Origin: an uncultured Endomicrobiia bacterium
GTDB taxonomy: Bacteria > Elusimicrobiota > Endomicrobiia > DTEH01
Direction: 5' to 3'
Assembly (NCBI GenBank): GCA_937928765.1
Contig: CALFVX010000018.1
Span: 1-51,949 of the forward strand
DNA: 51,949 bases
Shown: positions 23,454 through 33,543 of the stretch, piece by piece
How positions within the stretch are numbered: position 1 is the stretch's first letter
How the letters are laid out: every line of letters begins with the position of its first letter
The notes under the pieces: model-generated
Seen by the model: only the letters and a program-made list of their open reading frames with translations
What the model was told of the DNA's origin: nothing
The model's database searches: none
Made by a program: the position numbers and the translations under genes

Positions 23454-24743
23454 ATGGAACTCTTTACAAAAAATAAATCTTTACCTTTACCAGCAAGATT
23501 TTTGCCTAAAGATTTTGACGAATTTGTCGGTCAACAACATATTTTAGCAAAAAATTCAGTATTAAGAATTTTAATAGAAAACAACAAATTGTTCTCTTTA
23601 ATTTTGTTTGGTCCTTCAGGAACTGGAAAATCTGCTTTAGCAAAACTTATTGCTAAAAAAGTTGATGCTGAAGTTTTTGAAACAAACGCTACTACAGTTG
23701 GGATAAACGAATTAAAAAAAATCATAAACACAAAGAAATATTCTCAAAAAAAAGTCTTAGTAATTTTAGATGAAATACATCATTTTAATAAATATCAACA
23801 AGATGTTTTATTACCTGAAGTAGAAAATGGAAATATTATACTTATAGGTATAACAACTGAAAATCCATATTATTATGTAAACCAGGCATTGTTGTCAAGA
23901 TCATTTGTAGCTGAATTTAAAAAACTTTCTTATGAAGATCTAAATATAATTCTTAACCGAGTTTTAGAAGATAAGAAAAACGGTTTAAAAGATTATGAAT
24001 TAAAAATATCTAAAGAAACACTTGATTATATCATACATTATTCTGATGGAGATGCAAGAAAAATGTTAAATGCAATAGATATTATAAGCAGTTATGCAAT
24101 AACAAAAAATATTAAAGAAATTAATTTAGATATTGTAAAACAAATTATACCACAAGTCTCTTTTAAATATGACAAATCATCCGATTATCATTATGACCAT
24201 ATTTCAGCATTTATAAAATCAGTTCGTGGTTCTGATCCCGACGCTTCTTTATACTGGATGGAAAAAATGTTGATTTCAGGTGAAGACCCAAGATATATAT
24301 TAAGAAGATTAATAATCCTTGCTTCAGAAGATATCGGCAATGCAGACCCTTTTGCTTTAGTTTTAGCAACTTCTGCATTACAAGCAGTAGAGTTTGTTGG
24401 TATGCCTGAAGCTGAGATTATTTTAGCACAGGTTGTATGTTATTTTGCATGTACTGAAAAATCAAATGCTAGTTATGAAGCTTTAAAAAATGTTAAAGAA
24501 GAAATACAAAAAATACCACTTAAAGAAGTTCCTGACCATCTAAAAGATCCTCATAGAGACAAAGAAACTTTAGGTCATGCTAAAGGATATCTTTATCCTC
24601 ATAATTTTAAAGATGGTTTTGTTGTACAAAAATATATTGATTTAGACAAACATTTTTATTTCCCAAAAGACATAGGAAAAGAAAAAGAATTAAAACAAAG
24701 ATTAGAAAAAATTAGAGAAAAAATAAAAAATGAAACTACCTAA
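23454..24743 (+). CDS. rarA: Replication-associated recombination protein RarA (MgsA), AAA+ ATPase
   Basis: This 429-residue protein is an AAA+ clamp-loader-like ATPase that acts at stalled replication forks with single-strand-binding protein. It starts with the family block LPARFLPKDFDEFVGQQHIL. The Walker A is GPSGTGKS (residues 53-60), the Walker B region is LVILDEIHHFNKYQQD, and sensor 1 is ITTENPYYYVNQALLSR. The C-terminal half carries IRRL-type tetramerisation features (LRRLIILASEDIGNADP) and the typical ending HAKGYLYPHNFKDGFVVQKY. It starts 35 bases after the right arm of the zapA inverted repeat. Confidence 0.94.
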   Translation: MELFTKNKSLPLPARFLPKDFDEFVGQQHILAKNSVLRILIENNKLFSLILFGPSGTGKSALAKLIAKKVDAEVFETNATTVGINELKKIINTKKYSQKKVLVILDEIHHFNKYQQDVLLPEVENGNIILIGITTENPYYYVNQALLSRSFVAEFKKLSYEDLNIILNRVLEDKKNGLKDYELKISKETLDYIIHYSDGDARKMLNAIDIISSYAITKNIKEINLDIVKQIIPQVSFKYDKSSDYHYDHISAFIKSVRGSDPDASLYWMEKMLISGEDPRYILRRLIILASEDIGNADPFALVLATSALQAVEFVGMPEAEIILAQVVCYFACTEKSNASYEALKNVKEEIQKIPLKEVPDHLKDPHRDKETLGHAKGYLYPHNFKDGFVVQKYIDLDKHFYFPKDIGKEKELKQRLEKIREKIKNETT

Positions 24744-24755
24744 AAAAATTAATGT

Positions 24756-25322
24756 ATGATAACTTCTATGCTAAACAAAAAACAAATTTTAAGAAAAAAA
24801 ATTTTACAACAAAGGCTTTCTTTAAACAATGATGAAGTAAAAATAAGAAGTGAAAAAGTCATAAAGAATTTGTTGTCTTTAAAAGAATTTCAAATTTCAA
24901 AAAATGTAATGATATACTATCCGTTTAAAAATGAAGTTGATGTTTTAATTTTGATTAAACTTTTTAAGGAAAAAAATTTTTATTTCCCAGCAGTAAATTT
25001 TGAAAAAAAAGAAATTGAAATTAAAAAATATGACAAAAAATTTACAAAAAATAAATTTGGAATATATGAACCTTTAGGAGAAGTTATATTAAATAGAGAA
25101 ATTATTGATTTAGTAATAGTTCCTGGAATTGTATTTGATTTAAAATGTCACAGATTAGGTTATGGTGGCGGATATTATGATAGATTTTTAAAGTCATCTA
25201 AAAAAATTAGTTGTGGAGTAGGTTATGATTTCCAAACAGTAGATTCTTTGCCTACTGAAGAAAATGATGTGAAATTAAATTATGTTGTTTTAGAAAACAA
25301 AATTATAAAAGGAGATTTTTAG
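24756..25322 (+). CDS. fau: 5-formyltetrahydrofolate cyclo-ligase
   Basis: This enzyme uses ATP to convert 5-formyl-THF to 5,10-methenyl-THF, recycling folate. It has 188 residues from the first ATG, or 184 from the ATG at 24768 (MLNKKQILRKK), which fits the usual N-terminus better. Signatures are the Lys/Arg-rich start KKQILRKKILQQRLSL, the FGIYEPLG block, VPGIVFDLKCHRLGYGGGYY with the glycine-rich substrate loop, and CGVGYDFQ. No Shine-Dalgarno is seen before either start. It belongs with folK in folate metabolism. Confidence 0.92.
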   Translation: MITSMLNKKQILRKKILQQRLSLNNDEVKIRSEKVIKNLLSLKEFQISKNVMIYYPFKNEVDVLILIKLFKEKNFYFPAVNFEKKEIEIKKYDKKFTKNKFGIYEPLGEVILNREIIDLVIVPGIVFDLKCHRLGYGGGYYDRFLKSSKKISCGVGYDFQTVDSLPTEENDVKLNYVVLENKIIKGDF

Positions 25323-25410
25323 GAGATTTTTTTAATTTTTATGATTTTTTTAAAGCTTTAAAATAATAAATAAATCTAACAGAACTCAAAAAGAAAGGAG
25401 TAGCAATTAT

Positions 25411-26955
25411 ATGATAATGTTAATCTTAGGTATAGTGATTGGTTTAATAATAGGTTATCTAATAAGATTTTTTTATGGAAAAAAACTTTTAACTTCTGCT
25501 GAAATACAAGCAAAGAAATTAATTGAAGAATCTAAAAAAACTGCTGAAGAAGAGATTAAAAAAGCAAAACAAGAAGCAAAATATATAATAGATAAAGAAA
25601 AACTAGAGTTTGAAAAATCTACAAGAGAACAAAGACAAGAATTACTCTCTTGGGAAAAAAGACTAAGATATAAAGAAGAGAATATCGACAAAAAATATGA
25701 AATATTAGATAAAAAAGAAAAAGAATTATATGATAAAGATAATAGACTAAAACAAGAAAAAATTAAAGTAGAAGAAGAAAGAAAATTTCTTCTACAACAA
25801 CAAGAAAAACAAAGACAAATGTTAGAAAAAATTTCTGGATTAACACAAGAAGAAGCGAAAAAAATTTTGTTACAAAGTTTAGAAGAAGAAGTAAAAACAG
25901 ATTTTGCTATAAAACTTAAAAAATACGAAGAAGAACTAAAAGAAACCGCCGATAAAAAAGCAAAAGAAATTTTAGCTATTGCAATACAAAGAGTTGCATC
26001 TGATGTTGCAGTAGATAATACAACAACAATAATTTCTATACCAGACGAACTAAAAGGAAGGATAATTGGTAGAGAAGGAAGAAACATCCGTGTATTTGAA
26101 CAACTTACAGGCGTAGATGTTATAGTAGATGATACTCCAGAAAGTTTAGTAATCTCATCATTCGATTCTGTAAGAAGAGAAATAGCAAAAATAGCAATGG
26201 AAAAACTTATTCAAGATAGTAGAATTCATCCAGCAAGAATTGAAGAAATTGTTAATAAAACAAAAACAGAGTTTGAAGAATATGTAAAAAAAATAGGTGA
26301 AGATTTAGCCATAGAAGTTGGAGTTTTGGGTTTACATCCTGAAATACTTAAACTTTTAGGTAAATTAAAGTTTAGGACATCTTATGGACAAAACCAACTA
26401 CAACATACAAAAGAAGTAGCAATTATAGCGGCAGCAATTGCAAGCGAATTTAATGCAGATGTTGCTTTTTGTAAAAAAGCAGGATTGCTACACGACATCG
26501 GTAAAGCTGTAAGTCATGAAGTTGAAGGCACCCATCATCAGATTTCTGCTGAAATTGCAAAAAAATATGGAGAATCAGATAAGATGTTAAATGCAATTCT
26601 CTCCCACCATGAAGGCATTGTAGAACCACAAAGTATTGAAGCGTTTATATTATCAGCAGCAGATGCTATTTCTGCATCAAGACCAGGAGCAAGACAGGAT
26701 ACTGTAGAACATTATATAAAAAGAGTAGAAAAAATTGAAGAAATTGCAAAATCCTTTCGTGGAGTTGAAAATGCATATGCTATATATGCAGGAAGAGAGG
26801 TTCGTGTGATGGTTGAATCTGATAAAATAAATGATGCACAGACAGCTGTCCTTGCAAGAGATATAGCTAAAAAAATTGAAAAAGAACTTGATTACCCTGG
26901 ACAGATAAAAGTTGTTGTTATAAGAGAAGTTAGAGTTGAAGATTATGCAAAATAA
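25411..26955 (+). CDS. rny: Ribonuclease Y
   Basis: This membrane-anchored endoribonuclease initiates mRNA decay. The 514-residue protein shows the full architecture: one N-terminal transmembrane helix (3-20), a long charged coiled coil (about 25-190), a KH RNA-binding domain around 206-270 with [20 protein letters not shown], and an HD domain with the metal-binding His361-Asp362 in [14 protein letters not shown]. The start has a strong Shine-Dalgarno (AAAGGAG) after an 88-base gap, so it probably begins a new transcription unit. A 16-base palindrome (25348-25363) lies in that gap. Confidence 0.96.
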   Translation: MIMLILGIVIGLIIGYLIRFFYGKKLLTSAEIQAKKLIEESKKTAEEEIKKAKQEAKYIIDKEKLEFEKSTREQRQELLSWEKRLRYKEENIDKKYEILDKKEKELYDKDNRLKQEKIKVEEERKFLLQQQEKQRQMLEKISGLTQEEAKKILLQSLEEEVKTDFAIKLKKYEEELKETADKKAKEILAIAIQRVASDVAVDNTTTIISIPDELKGRIIGREGRNIRVFEQLTGVDVIVDDTPESLVISSFDSVRREIAKIAMEKLIQDSRIHPARIEEIVNKTKTEFEEYVKKIGEDLAIEVGVLGLHPEILKLLGKLKFRTSYGQNQLQHTKEVAIIAAAIASEFNADVAFCKKAGLLHDIGKAVSHEVEGTHHQISAEIAKKYGESDKMLNAILSHHEGIVEPQSIEAFILSAADAISASRPGARQDTVEHYIKRVEKIEEIAKSFRGVENAYAIYAGREVRVMVESDKINDAQTAVLARDIAKKIEKELDYPGQIKVVVIREVRVEDYAK

Positions 26956-26975
26956 AATTTTTACTATTTTTAATT

Positions 26976-27731
26976 ATGAAAAAGTATAAAATATTAATTA
27001 CAAACGATGATGGTTTGTTTACTGAAGGATTGTTTCCTTTAATTGATGAAATAAAAGAAATTGCTGAAGTATCTGTAGTCATTCCTGAAAAAGAAATGTC
27101 TGCTGTAAGTCACTCTCTTACTTTACTCTCGCCAGTAAGAGTAAAAGATGTAAAAATTAACAATTACAAAATAAAACTTGTCTCAGGAACACCTGCAGAT
27201 TGTGTAAGATTAGGTATTATAGAATTTCAAAAAAAGAAAACTGATATTGTAATCTCAGGTATCAACCAAGGAGCCAATTTAGGACAAGATGTAATTTATT
27301 CAGGAACAGTTGCTGCTGCAACAGAAGCAATATTTCTTAACACTTCTGCAATAGCTGTATCTTCTTATGGAAAAAATAATTATTCATATATTGCTAAAAT
27401 TATAAAAAATATTGTTGAATTAATTTTGAAAACAAAAAATAAATTTTTGTTGAACATAAACTTTCCTGCTAAAAAACCTAAAGGTATAAAAATTACTACA
27501 TTGGGAATAAGAAAATATGAAGATATCGTACACAAAAAAATAGATCCACTAGGTATACCGTATTATTGGTTAAAAAGTAGTTTAATAAAAAATGTTACGC
27601 AAAAAAGTCATTATACTGATATTTCATCTTTAAAAGAAGGTTTTATATCCATAACACCATTAACTTATGATATTACAAATTATCAACAAATTGATGAAAT
27701 AAAAGAGTTGTTTAAAGATTTCAGTATATGA
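26976..27731 (+). CDS. surE: 5'/3'-nucleotidase SurE
   Basis: SurE is a metal-dependent phosphatase acting on nucleoside monophosphates and short polyphosphates. The 251-residue protein starts with ITNDDG (Asn10, Asp11, Asp12 region, metal ligands) and carries SHSLTLLSPVRV, SGTPADCVRLG and SGINQGANLGQDVIYSGTVA, all diagnostic. The start is 20 bases after rny without a clear Shine-Dalgarno. It overlaps uvrB by 4 bases (ATGA). Confidence 0.95.
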   Translation: MKKYKILITNDDGLFTEGLFPLIDEIKEIAEVSVVIPEKEMSAVSHSLTLLSPVRVKDVKINNYKIKLVSGTPADCVRLGIIEFQKKKTDIVISGINQGANLGQDVIYSGTVAAATEAIFLNTSAIAVSSYGKNNYSYIAKIIKNIVELILKTKNKFLLNINFPAKKPKGIKITTLGIRKYEDIVHKKIDPLGIPYYWLKSSLIKNVTQKSHYTDISSLKEGFISITPLTYDITNYQQIDEIKELFKDFSI

Positions 27732-29719
27732 AATTCAAACTTATCTCTAAATTTAACCCTTCAGGAGACCAACCTAAAGCTATAAACCAACTTGTAGAAG
27801 GAATAAAAAAAGGATATAAGCACCAAGTTCTTTTAGGAGTTACAGGTTCAGGTAAAACTTTTACTTTAGCTAATGTTATCAAAGAAGTCCAAAAACCAAC
27901 ATTAGTTATTTCTCATAATAAAACTTTAGCAGCACAACTTTATTCTGAATTTAAAGAATTTTTTGCACACAATGCTGTAGAATATTTTATATCTTACTAT
28001 GATTATTACCAACCAGAAGCATACATTCCTTCAACTGATACTTACATAGAAAAAGATGCTTCTATAAATGAACAAATTGATAGGTTGAGATTAAAAGCTA
28101 CAACAAGTTTGTTATCTCGTGATGATGTTATAGTAGTAGCATCGGTATCTTGTATTTATAATATTGGTTCTCCAGAAGATTTTAAAGATCTTTGTATATA
28201 TATTGAGGTTGCTAAAAGATGTTCTATTGATTTTTTAACTTCTGAACTTGTGAAAATAAGATATGAAAGAAATAATATCAATTTTTCAAGAAACAAATTT
28301 AGATATCAAGGCAACATAATAGACATCTGGCCTTCATATTTAGAAAGTTTTATAAGAATAAAAATTGAAGATGACGAAATAAAATATATTAAAGAATATA
28401 AACCACTTACTAATGAACTTTTATATGAACATAAAAAATTTTATATTTATCCTGCAAGTCATTTTGTAACAACACCACCAAAGTTTGAAGAAGCATTAAA
28501 AAATATAAAACTGGAGTTAGAAGAAAGGGTTGAGTATTTTAAATCGCAAAACAATCTTATAGAAGCAGAAAGAATTTACAGGCGAACAATGAATGACTTA
28601 GAACTTTTAAAAACTACAGGATTTTGTCATGGGATAGAAAATTATTCACGCCATTTTTCAGGAAGAAACCCTAATGAAAGACCGTTTTGCCTTTTGGATT
28701 ATTTTCCAAAAGATTTTTTATGTATAATAGACGAATCACATGTAACTATTCCACAAATCTATGGTATGTACGAAGGAGATAGGTCAAGAAAACAAAATTT
28801 AGTAGATTACGGTTTTAGATTACCCTCTGCATTAGATAATAGACCTTTAAAATTTGATGAATTTTTAGGACTTTTAAATTATGTAATATATTCATCAGCA
28901 ACACCTGCCGAGTTTGAAATAAAAATTTCAAAAAACAGAGTTGTAGAACAAATTGTAAGACCAACAGGATTAGTTGATCCAGAAGTAGAAATTCGGCCTG
29001 CTTATAAACAAATCGAAAATGTAAAAAAAGAGATAAACACAGTAATAAAAAATAAAGAACGAGTTTTGATAAACACATTAACAAAACGTACTGCTGAAGA
29101 TTTAACTGATTATTTAGCTTCAAAAAATTATAAAGTTAAATATATTCATTCTGATATAGATGCTCTAACAAGAATTAATATAATAAAAGATCTAAGGAAA
29201 GGTGAATTTGATATTTTAGTAGGAGTGAATTTGTTAAGAGAAGGTTTAGATTTACCTGAAGTATCGCTTGTATGTATTCTTGACGCAGACAAAGAAGGAT
29301 TTCTAAGAAACGAAACTACATTGATCCAACTTGCAGGTCGTGCTGCAAGAAATATTAACGGAAAAATAATACTTTATGCAGATAAAATAACAAATTCTAT
29401 AAAACAAGCAGTAAAAGAAATGAAACGCAGAAGAGAAATTCAAGTTGAATACAACAAAAAATATAAAATTAAACCTAGAAGTATTATAAAAGCAGTAAAA
29501 GAACTTGAAGAATTTCAGTATAATGCAAGAAATAAACATTTTTCAGAAATAAAAGATATTAATATTGAATATGTAAACAAAGATAATATTGATGAAACAA
29601 TAAAAATACTTGAACAAGAAATGAAGAAATCTGCAGAATTACTTGATTTTGAAACTGCAATTATGTATAGAGAAAAAATAAAAATTTTAAAAGAAATGAA
29701 AGTTAAGATAAAAAAATGA
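27728..29719 (+). CDS. uvrB: Excinuclease ABC subunit UvrB
   Basis: UvrB is the damage-verifying helicase-like subunit of nucleotide excision repair. The 663-residue protein has the Walker A GVTGSGKT (37-44), the beta-hairpin region YYDYYQPEAYIPSTDTYIEK, the DEAD-like IDESHVTIPQIYGMY, the domain 3 motif DILVGVNLLREGLDLPEVSL with QLAGRAARN, and a C-terminal UVR domain that contacts UvrC (EMKKSAELLDFETAIMYREK). The length is normal. It overlaps surE by 4 bases, suggesting coupled translation. Confidence 0.97.
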   Translation: MKFKLISKFNPSGDQPKAINQLVEGIKKGYKHQVLLGVTGSGKTFTLANVIKEVQKPTLVISHNKTLAAQLYSEFKEFFAHNAVEYFISYYDYYQPEAYIPSTDTYIEKDASINEQIDRLRLKATTSLLSRDDVIVVASVSCIYNIGSPEDFKDLCIYIEVAKRCSIDFLTSELVKIRYERNNINFSRNKFRYQGNIIDIWPSYLESFIRIKIEDDEIKYIKEYKPLTNELLYEHKKFYIYPASHFVTTPPKFEEALKNIKLELEERVEYFKSQNNLIEAERIYRRTMNDLELLKTTGFCHGIENYSRHFSGRNPNERPFCLLDYFPKDFLCIIDESHVTIPQIYGMYEGDRSRKQNLVDYGFRLPSALDNRPLKFDEFLGLLNYVIYSSATPAEFEIKISKNRVVEQIVRPTGLVDPEVEIRPAYKQIENVKKEINTVIKNKERVLINTLTKRTAEDLTDYLASKNYKVKYIHSDIDALTRINIIKDLRKGEFDILVGVNLLREGLDLPEVSLVCILDADKEGFLRNETTLIQLAGRAARNINGKIILYADKITNSIKQAVKEMKRRREIQVEYNKKYKIKPRSIIKAVKELEEFQYNARNKHFSEIKDINIEYVNKDNIDETIKILEQEMKKSAELLDFETAIMYREKIKILKEMKVKIKK

Positions 29720-29726
29720 TTAATCA

Positions 29727-30590
29727 ATGAGAATAAAATTAAATCGAAGAATAGTTATTCCCATAATAAAACTTGCCTTACAAGAAGATATCGGTGAAGG
29801 TGATATAACTACAGAAAATATAATCCCTCCAACATTAAAAGCAAAAGCTAAGATTATTGCAAAAGAAAAAGGAATTATTTGTGGACTTTCTATAGCGAAA
29901 GATGTATTTAAAATGTTAGACAAAAAATCTATCTGGAGAGCAAAAGTTTCTGATGGAGATTTAGTAAAGCCTAACAAAGAAGTTGCAAGAATTTATGGTT
30001 CTGCAAGAGCAATACTTACTGCTGAACGTGTAGCTTTGAACTTTCTTCAACATTTAAGTGGAATAGCAACTGCTACTAACAAATTAGTAAAAATTGCAAA
30101 AGATAAATTTTATATATATGACACAAGAAAAACACATCCAGGTTTAAGATATCTAGAAAGATATGCAGTTATTTGTGGTGGTGGTAAAAATCATAGACTT
30201 CAACTTGACGACATGGTTTTAATAAAAGATAACCACATAAAAATTTGTGAACTTAACAAATTGCCAACAGAAGAGATTTTTTATCGTATGAGACAACGTC
30301 TTGATTATACTACAGATGTTGAGATTGAATGTTGTAATTTTAAAGAATTAAAACTTGCATTAAAGATGAAACCAGATGTAATAATGTTAGACAATATGAC
30401 ATACAATCAACTTAAGAAAGCAATAAAAATTATTCGTAAAAATTTACCAAAAACAAAGATTGAAGTTTCAGGTAAAATTGATGAAAGAAAATTAAATAAA
30501 TTAAAAAGATTAAACATTGACTATGTTTCTGTAGGAAGTATTACACATTCAGCAAAAGATTTAGATTTTTCGTTAGAAATTATTGGTTAA
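29727..30590 (+). CDS. nadC: Nicotinate-nucleotide pyrophosphorylase (quinolinate phosphoribosyltransferase) NadC
   Basis: NadC makes nicotinate mononucleotide from quinolinate and PRPP in de novo NAD synthesis. The 287-residue protein shows LALQEDIGEGDITTENI near the N-terminus, the substrate-binding TRKTHPGLRYLERYAVICGG, HRLQLDDMVLIKDNHI, and EIEC with DVIMLDNM and VSGKIDERKL in the phosphoribosyl-binding barrel. The length and all main motifs are normal. It starts 7 bases after uvrB. No nadA or nadB is seen in the window. Confidence 0.95.
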   Translation: MRIKLNRRIVIPIIKLALQEDIGEGDITTENIIPPTLKAKAKIIAKEKGIICGLSIAKDVFKMLDKKSIWRAKVSDGDLVKPNKEVARIYGSARAILTAERVALNFLQHLSGIATATNKLVKIAKDKFYIYDTRKTHPGLRYLERYAVICGGGKNHRLQLDDMVLIKDNHIKICELNKLPTEEIFYRMRQRLDYTTDVEIECCNFKELKLALKMKPDVIMLDNMTYNQLKKAIKIIRKNLPKTKIEVSGKIDERKLNKLKRLNIDYVSVGSITHSAKDLDFSLEIIG

Positions 30591-30595
30591 TTTTT

Positions 30596-31282
30596 ATGGA
30601 TAGAAAACAATCAGTTTTATATGTGGTTTCAACACCTATAGGTAATCTTGAAGATATAACTTATAGAGCAGTAAAAATTTTATCTTCAGTAGATTTAATA
30701 CTTTGTGAAGACACAAGAAGAACAAAAATATTATGTTCTCATTATAATATCAATAAACCATTAAAGAGTTATTATAGTTATATAGAAGAAAAAAGAATAA
30801 AACAAATTATACCTTATATAAAAGAAGGTCATAAGGTAGCGCTAGTTTCTGACAGTGGAACACCTGGAATATCAGATCCAGGATTTTTAATAATAAAAGA
30901 ATGCATAGAAGAAAATGTTAATGTTGTAGCCATACCCGGAGCAACTGCATTTATTTCTGCAGCGGTATCTTCAGGTTTACCTTTAGAAAAAATTCTGTTT
31001 TTAGGTTTTATACCAAAAAAATATAGTAAAGTTAAAAAATTGTTTGAAGAAATAAAAAATATAAATAATATAACTGTTGCTTTTTACGAATCTCCGCAAA
31101 GAATAAAAAATACTCTAGAAATTTTAGCTTCTATTTTTGAAGATGATACACGATGTGTTATAGCAAGAGAAATTACTAAAATATACGAAGAATTTATTCG
31201 TGGGAACATTAAAAGTGTTTATGAAAAAATCTATCAAAGACAAATCAAAGGAGAGTGCACAGTAGTTTTATATAAAAAGTAA
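30596..31282 (+). CDS. rsmI: 16S rRNA (cytidine1402-2'-O)-methyltransferase RsmI
   Basis: RsmI methylates the ribose of C1402 in 16S rRNA using S-adenosylmethionine. The 228-residue protein has the tetrapyrrole-methylase fold with VVSTPIGNLEDITYRAVKIL at the start, LCEDTRRTKILCSHY, LVSDSGTPGISDPGFLI and PGATAFISAAVSSGLP. It lacks the extra C-terminal helical domain of longer RsmI proteins such as that of E. coli (286 residues), ending at GECTVVLYKK. It starts 5 bases after nadC. Confidence 0.93.
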   Translation: MDRKQSVLYVVSTPIGNLEDITYRAVKILSSVDLILCEDTRRTKILCSHYNINKPLKSYYSYIEEKRIKQIIPYIKEGHKVALVSDSGTPGISDPGFLIIKECIEENVNVVAIPGATAFISAAVSSGLPLEKILFLGFIPKKYSKVKKLFEEIKNINNITVAFYESPQRIKNTLEILASIFEDDTRCVIAREITKIYEEFIRGNIKSVYEKIYQRQIKGECTVVLYKK

Positions 31283-31287
31283 TAATT

Positions 31288-32346
31288 ATGCAAAAAAAAG
31301 TAGCAATAATAGGAATTTCTGGTATTACTGCTAAAGAATTAATAAGAATTCTTAGAAACCACAAAAAAGTTAGTATCACACATCTTTTGAGCTCTTCTAA
31401 ATCAGAAGAAGAACTTGAATTTTTAAAAGAAAAATTTAATCTCAAAGAAATTATTTTTTTATCAACATCAGATATAAATTCTTATAATAAACTTAATAGA
31501 AACAATTTAGATTTACTTTTTTTATGTCTTCCACACAAGATATCAATGGAATTTGTAAAAAATTTAACAGATGTCATACACATTAACTTATTGCCAAAAA
31601 TAGTTGATCTTAGTGCTGATTTTAGAATTAAAAATGTAAAATTATATGAAAAATTTTATGAATGTAAACATCTACTACCTCAATTGTTAAAAAAATTTAT
31701 CTATGGACTGCCAGAAATTAATAAAGAACAAAAAAAACTAATTTCTTGTTTTAATTTTATAGCAAATCCTGGATGTTATCCTACTACTGTAGTTTTAGGT
31801 TTAGCACCAATAATATCAAAATATCAAATTGAAGAAATTATAATAGATGCCAAAAGCGGATATTCAGGTGGTGGCAAAAAACTAGTAGAGGAATACGAAA
31901 GTTACGGTAAAAACAATACATATCCATATAGTGTTGCAGGCAAACATAGGCATATACCTGAAATTAAAGAACAGCTTTCATCTCTTGCCAAAAAAGAAAT
32001 TAATTTTTTATTTACTCCATATGTTGTTCCACAATATCAAGGTATGATTACTACTATTTATTTAAAAATTAAAAAAAATAAAATACACCTCAATGATTTA
32101 TATGAAGAGTATAAAAATTATTATGAAAACTGTTATTTTATAAGAATTTTACCTTTAGATAAACTTGCACAAACAAAAAATGTAATAAGAACAAATTTTT
32201 GTGATATTTCTTTTGCTCAAGAAGAAAATTCTAACTGGATAAAAATTTTTGTTGCCATAGATAATTTAATAAAAGGTGCTGTAGGACAAGCTGTTCAAAA
32301 TATGAATTTAATGTTTGGTTTTGATGAAAAAGAAGGACTTATATAG
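31288..32346 (+). CDS. argC: N-acetyl-gamma-glutamyl-phosphate reductase ArgC
   Basis: ArgC reduces N-acetylglutamyl phosphate with NADPH in arginine synthesis. The 352-residue protein begins with the nucleotide-binding IIGISGITAKELIRIL and has the catalytic Cys163 in ANPGCYPTTVVLGL. Further signatures are DAKSGYSGGGKK and HRHIPEIKEQL with the expected histidine. It starts 5 bases after rsmI and its stop abuts the argJ start with no gap, so the two are translationally linked. argD lies about 14 kb away and argB is not in the window. Confidence 0.95.
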   Translation: MQKKVAIIGISGITAKELIRILRNHKKVSITHLLSSSKSEEELEFLKEKFNLKEIIFLSTSDINSYNKLNRNNLDLLFLCLPHKISMEFVKNLTDVIHINLLPKIVDLSADFRIKNVKLYEKFYECKHLLPQLLKKFIYGLPEINKEQKKLISCFNFIANPGCYPTTVVLGLAPIISKYQIEEIIIDAKSGYSGGGKKLVEEYESYGKNNTYPYSVAGKHRHIPEIKEQLSSLAKKEINFLFTPYVVPQYQGMITTIYLKIKKNKIHLNDLYEEYKNYYENCYFIRILPLDKLAQTKNVIRTNFCDISFAQEENSNWIKIFVAIDNLIKGAVGQAVQNMNLMFGFDEKEGLI

Positions 32347-33540
32347 ATGATAAATGGATATAAATTTTCTGCTATAAAATCTGGAATTAAGAAAAATAAA
32401 TTAGATTTAGGGTTAATCTACTCATTATATCCATCATTATGTATATCTGCATTTACAAAAAATTTACTAAAATCAAACTCAATCATTGTTTCACAAAAAC
32501 ATTTAAATAAAACAAACTATATAAGATGTATAATTGTAAACTCTGGTTGTGCAAATACTGCATGTGGTAAAGAAGGAATAAAAATTACTGAAAAAATTTG
32601 TGCTGAGGTTGCTAAAAGATTAAAAATAAATAAAGAAGAAGTTTTAATTGCATCAACTGGAGTTATTGGTGAACCATTACCTCAAGATAAAATTTTGTCA
32701 AATTTAAACAGTTTAATTAAATCTTTATATTACGATAAGAAATCAGTTTTAAACTTTGCAAAATCTATAATGACAACTGATACAAAACCAAAAGTTGTCC
32801 ACAAAAATATAATTTTAAAAAATCAAAGATATAACATTTTATGTTTTGCAAAAGGTGCTGGAATGATTTTTCCTGATTTAGAATTATCAGAACAACATGC
32901 TACAATGCTAATATTTTTGCTTACAGATATAAAACTAAAAAAATTGCAAATAAAAAAAATAATGAAAAATATCGTAATACCTATTTTTAACTCTTTTTCT
33001 ATAGATAATGATACATCACCTAATGATACTATATTTTTTGTTTCTAATGGAATAAATGATATTGAAATTGATAAAAATGAAATCAAAAAAATATCAGATA
33101 CTATTTATAATGTTTGTAATGAAATAATTTTAAAATTACTTTTTGATGGCGAAGGTATAACAAGAGTTGTAAAATTAATAATAAAAAATTCAACAAAAAA
33201 AGATGCTTTGTTAGTGTTTAAAACAATATCAAATTCTATGTTAGTAAAAACAGCAATACATGGTGCTGATCCCAACTGGGGAAGAATTTTATCTGCTTTA
33301 GGAAACAGTAGTGCTAAAATCGATATTTCAAAAGTTAACATTTTTATTGGCAACTACCAAGTTGTAAAAAATGGTACAAGTAATTTTCTAAAAGATAGAT
33401 TAGTAAGAAATGTAATGTTAAAAAAGTTTTATGATATAACAATTGATTTAGGCAAAAAACAAAATAAAAAAGAATATGTATTTTACACAACAGATTTGTC
33501 AAAAAAATATGTTGATATAAACTCAAAATATAAAACATAA
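32347..33540 (+). CDS. argJ: Glutamate N-acetyltransferase / amino-acid acetyltransferase ArgJ
   Basis: ArgJ transfers the acetyl group from N-acetylornithine to glutamate, and in bifunctional forms also uses acetyl-CoA. It self-cleaves at an Ala-Thr bond, and the new N-terminal Thr is the nucleophile. In this 397-residue protein the site is HATML, Ala185-Thr186, preceded by FAKGAGMIFPD where most members have KGxGMIAPN, a local deviation. Other signatures are NSGCANTACGKEG, STGVIGEPLP and AIHGADPNWGRILSALGNS. The ATG directly follows the argC stop. Confidence 0.94.
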   Translation: MINGYKFSAIKSGIKKNKLDLGLIYSLYPSLCISAFTKNLLKSNSIIVSQKHLNKTNYIRCIIVNSGCANTACGKEGIKITEKICAEVAKRLKINKEEVLIASTGVIGEPLPQDKILSNLNSLIKSLYYDKKSVLNFAKSIMTTDTKPKVVHKNIILKNQRYNILCFAKGAGMIFPDLELSEQHATMLIFLLTDIKLKKLQIKKIMKNIVIPIFNSFSIDNDTSPNDTIFFVSNGINDIEIDKNEIKKISDTIYNVCNEIILKLLFDGEGITRVVKLIIKNSTKKDALLVFKTISNSMLVKTAIHGADPNWGRILSALGNSSAKIDISKVNIFIGNYQVVKNGTSNFLKDRLVRNVMLKKFYDITIDLGKKQNKKEYVFYTTDLSKKYVDINSKYKT

Positions 33541-33543
33541 ATT

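Noticed and set aside
25348-25363. 16-base palindrome centred on AAGCTT before rny
   Set aside because: Mostly A/T with only one G-C step; too weak for a terminator stem and likely chance.
25473-26087. 204-residue minus-strand open frame across the RNase Y gene
   Set aside because: It is the mirror of the low-complexity Lys/Glu coiled coil of RNase Y, giving a Ser/Phe-rich protein with no recognisable motif.
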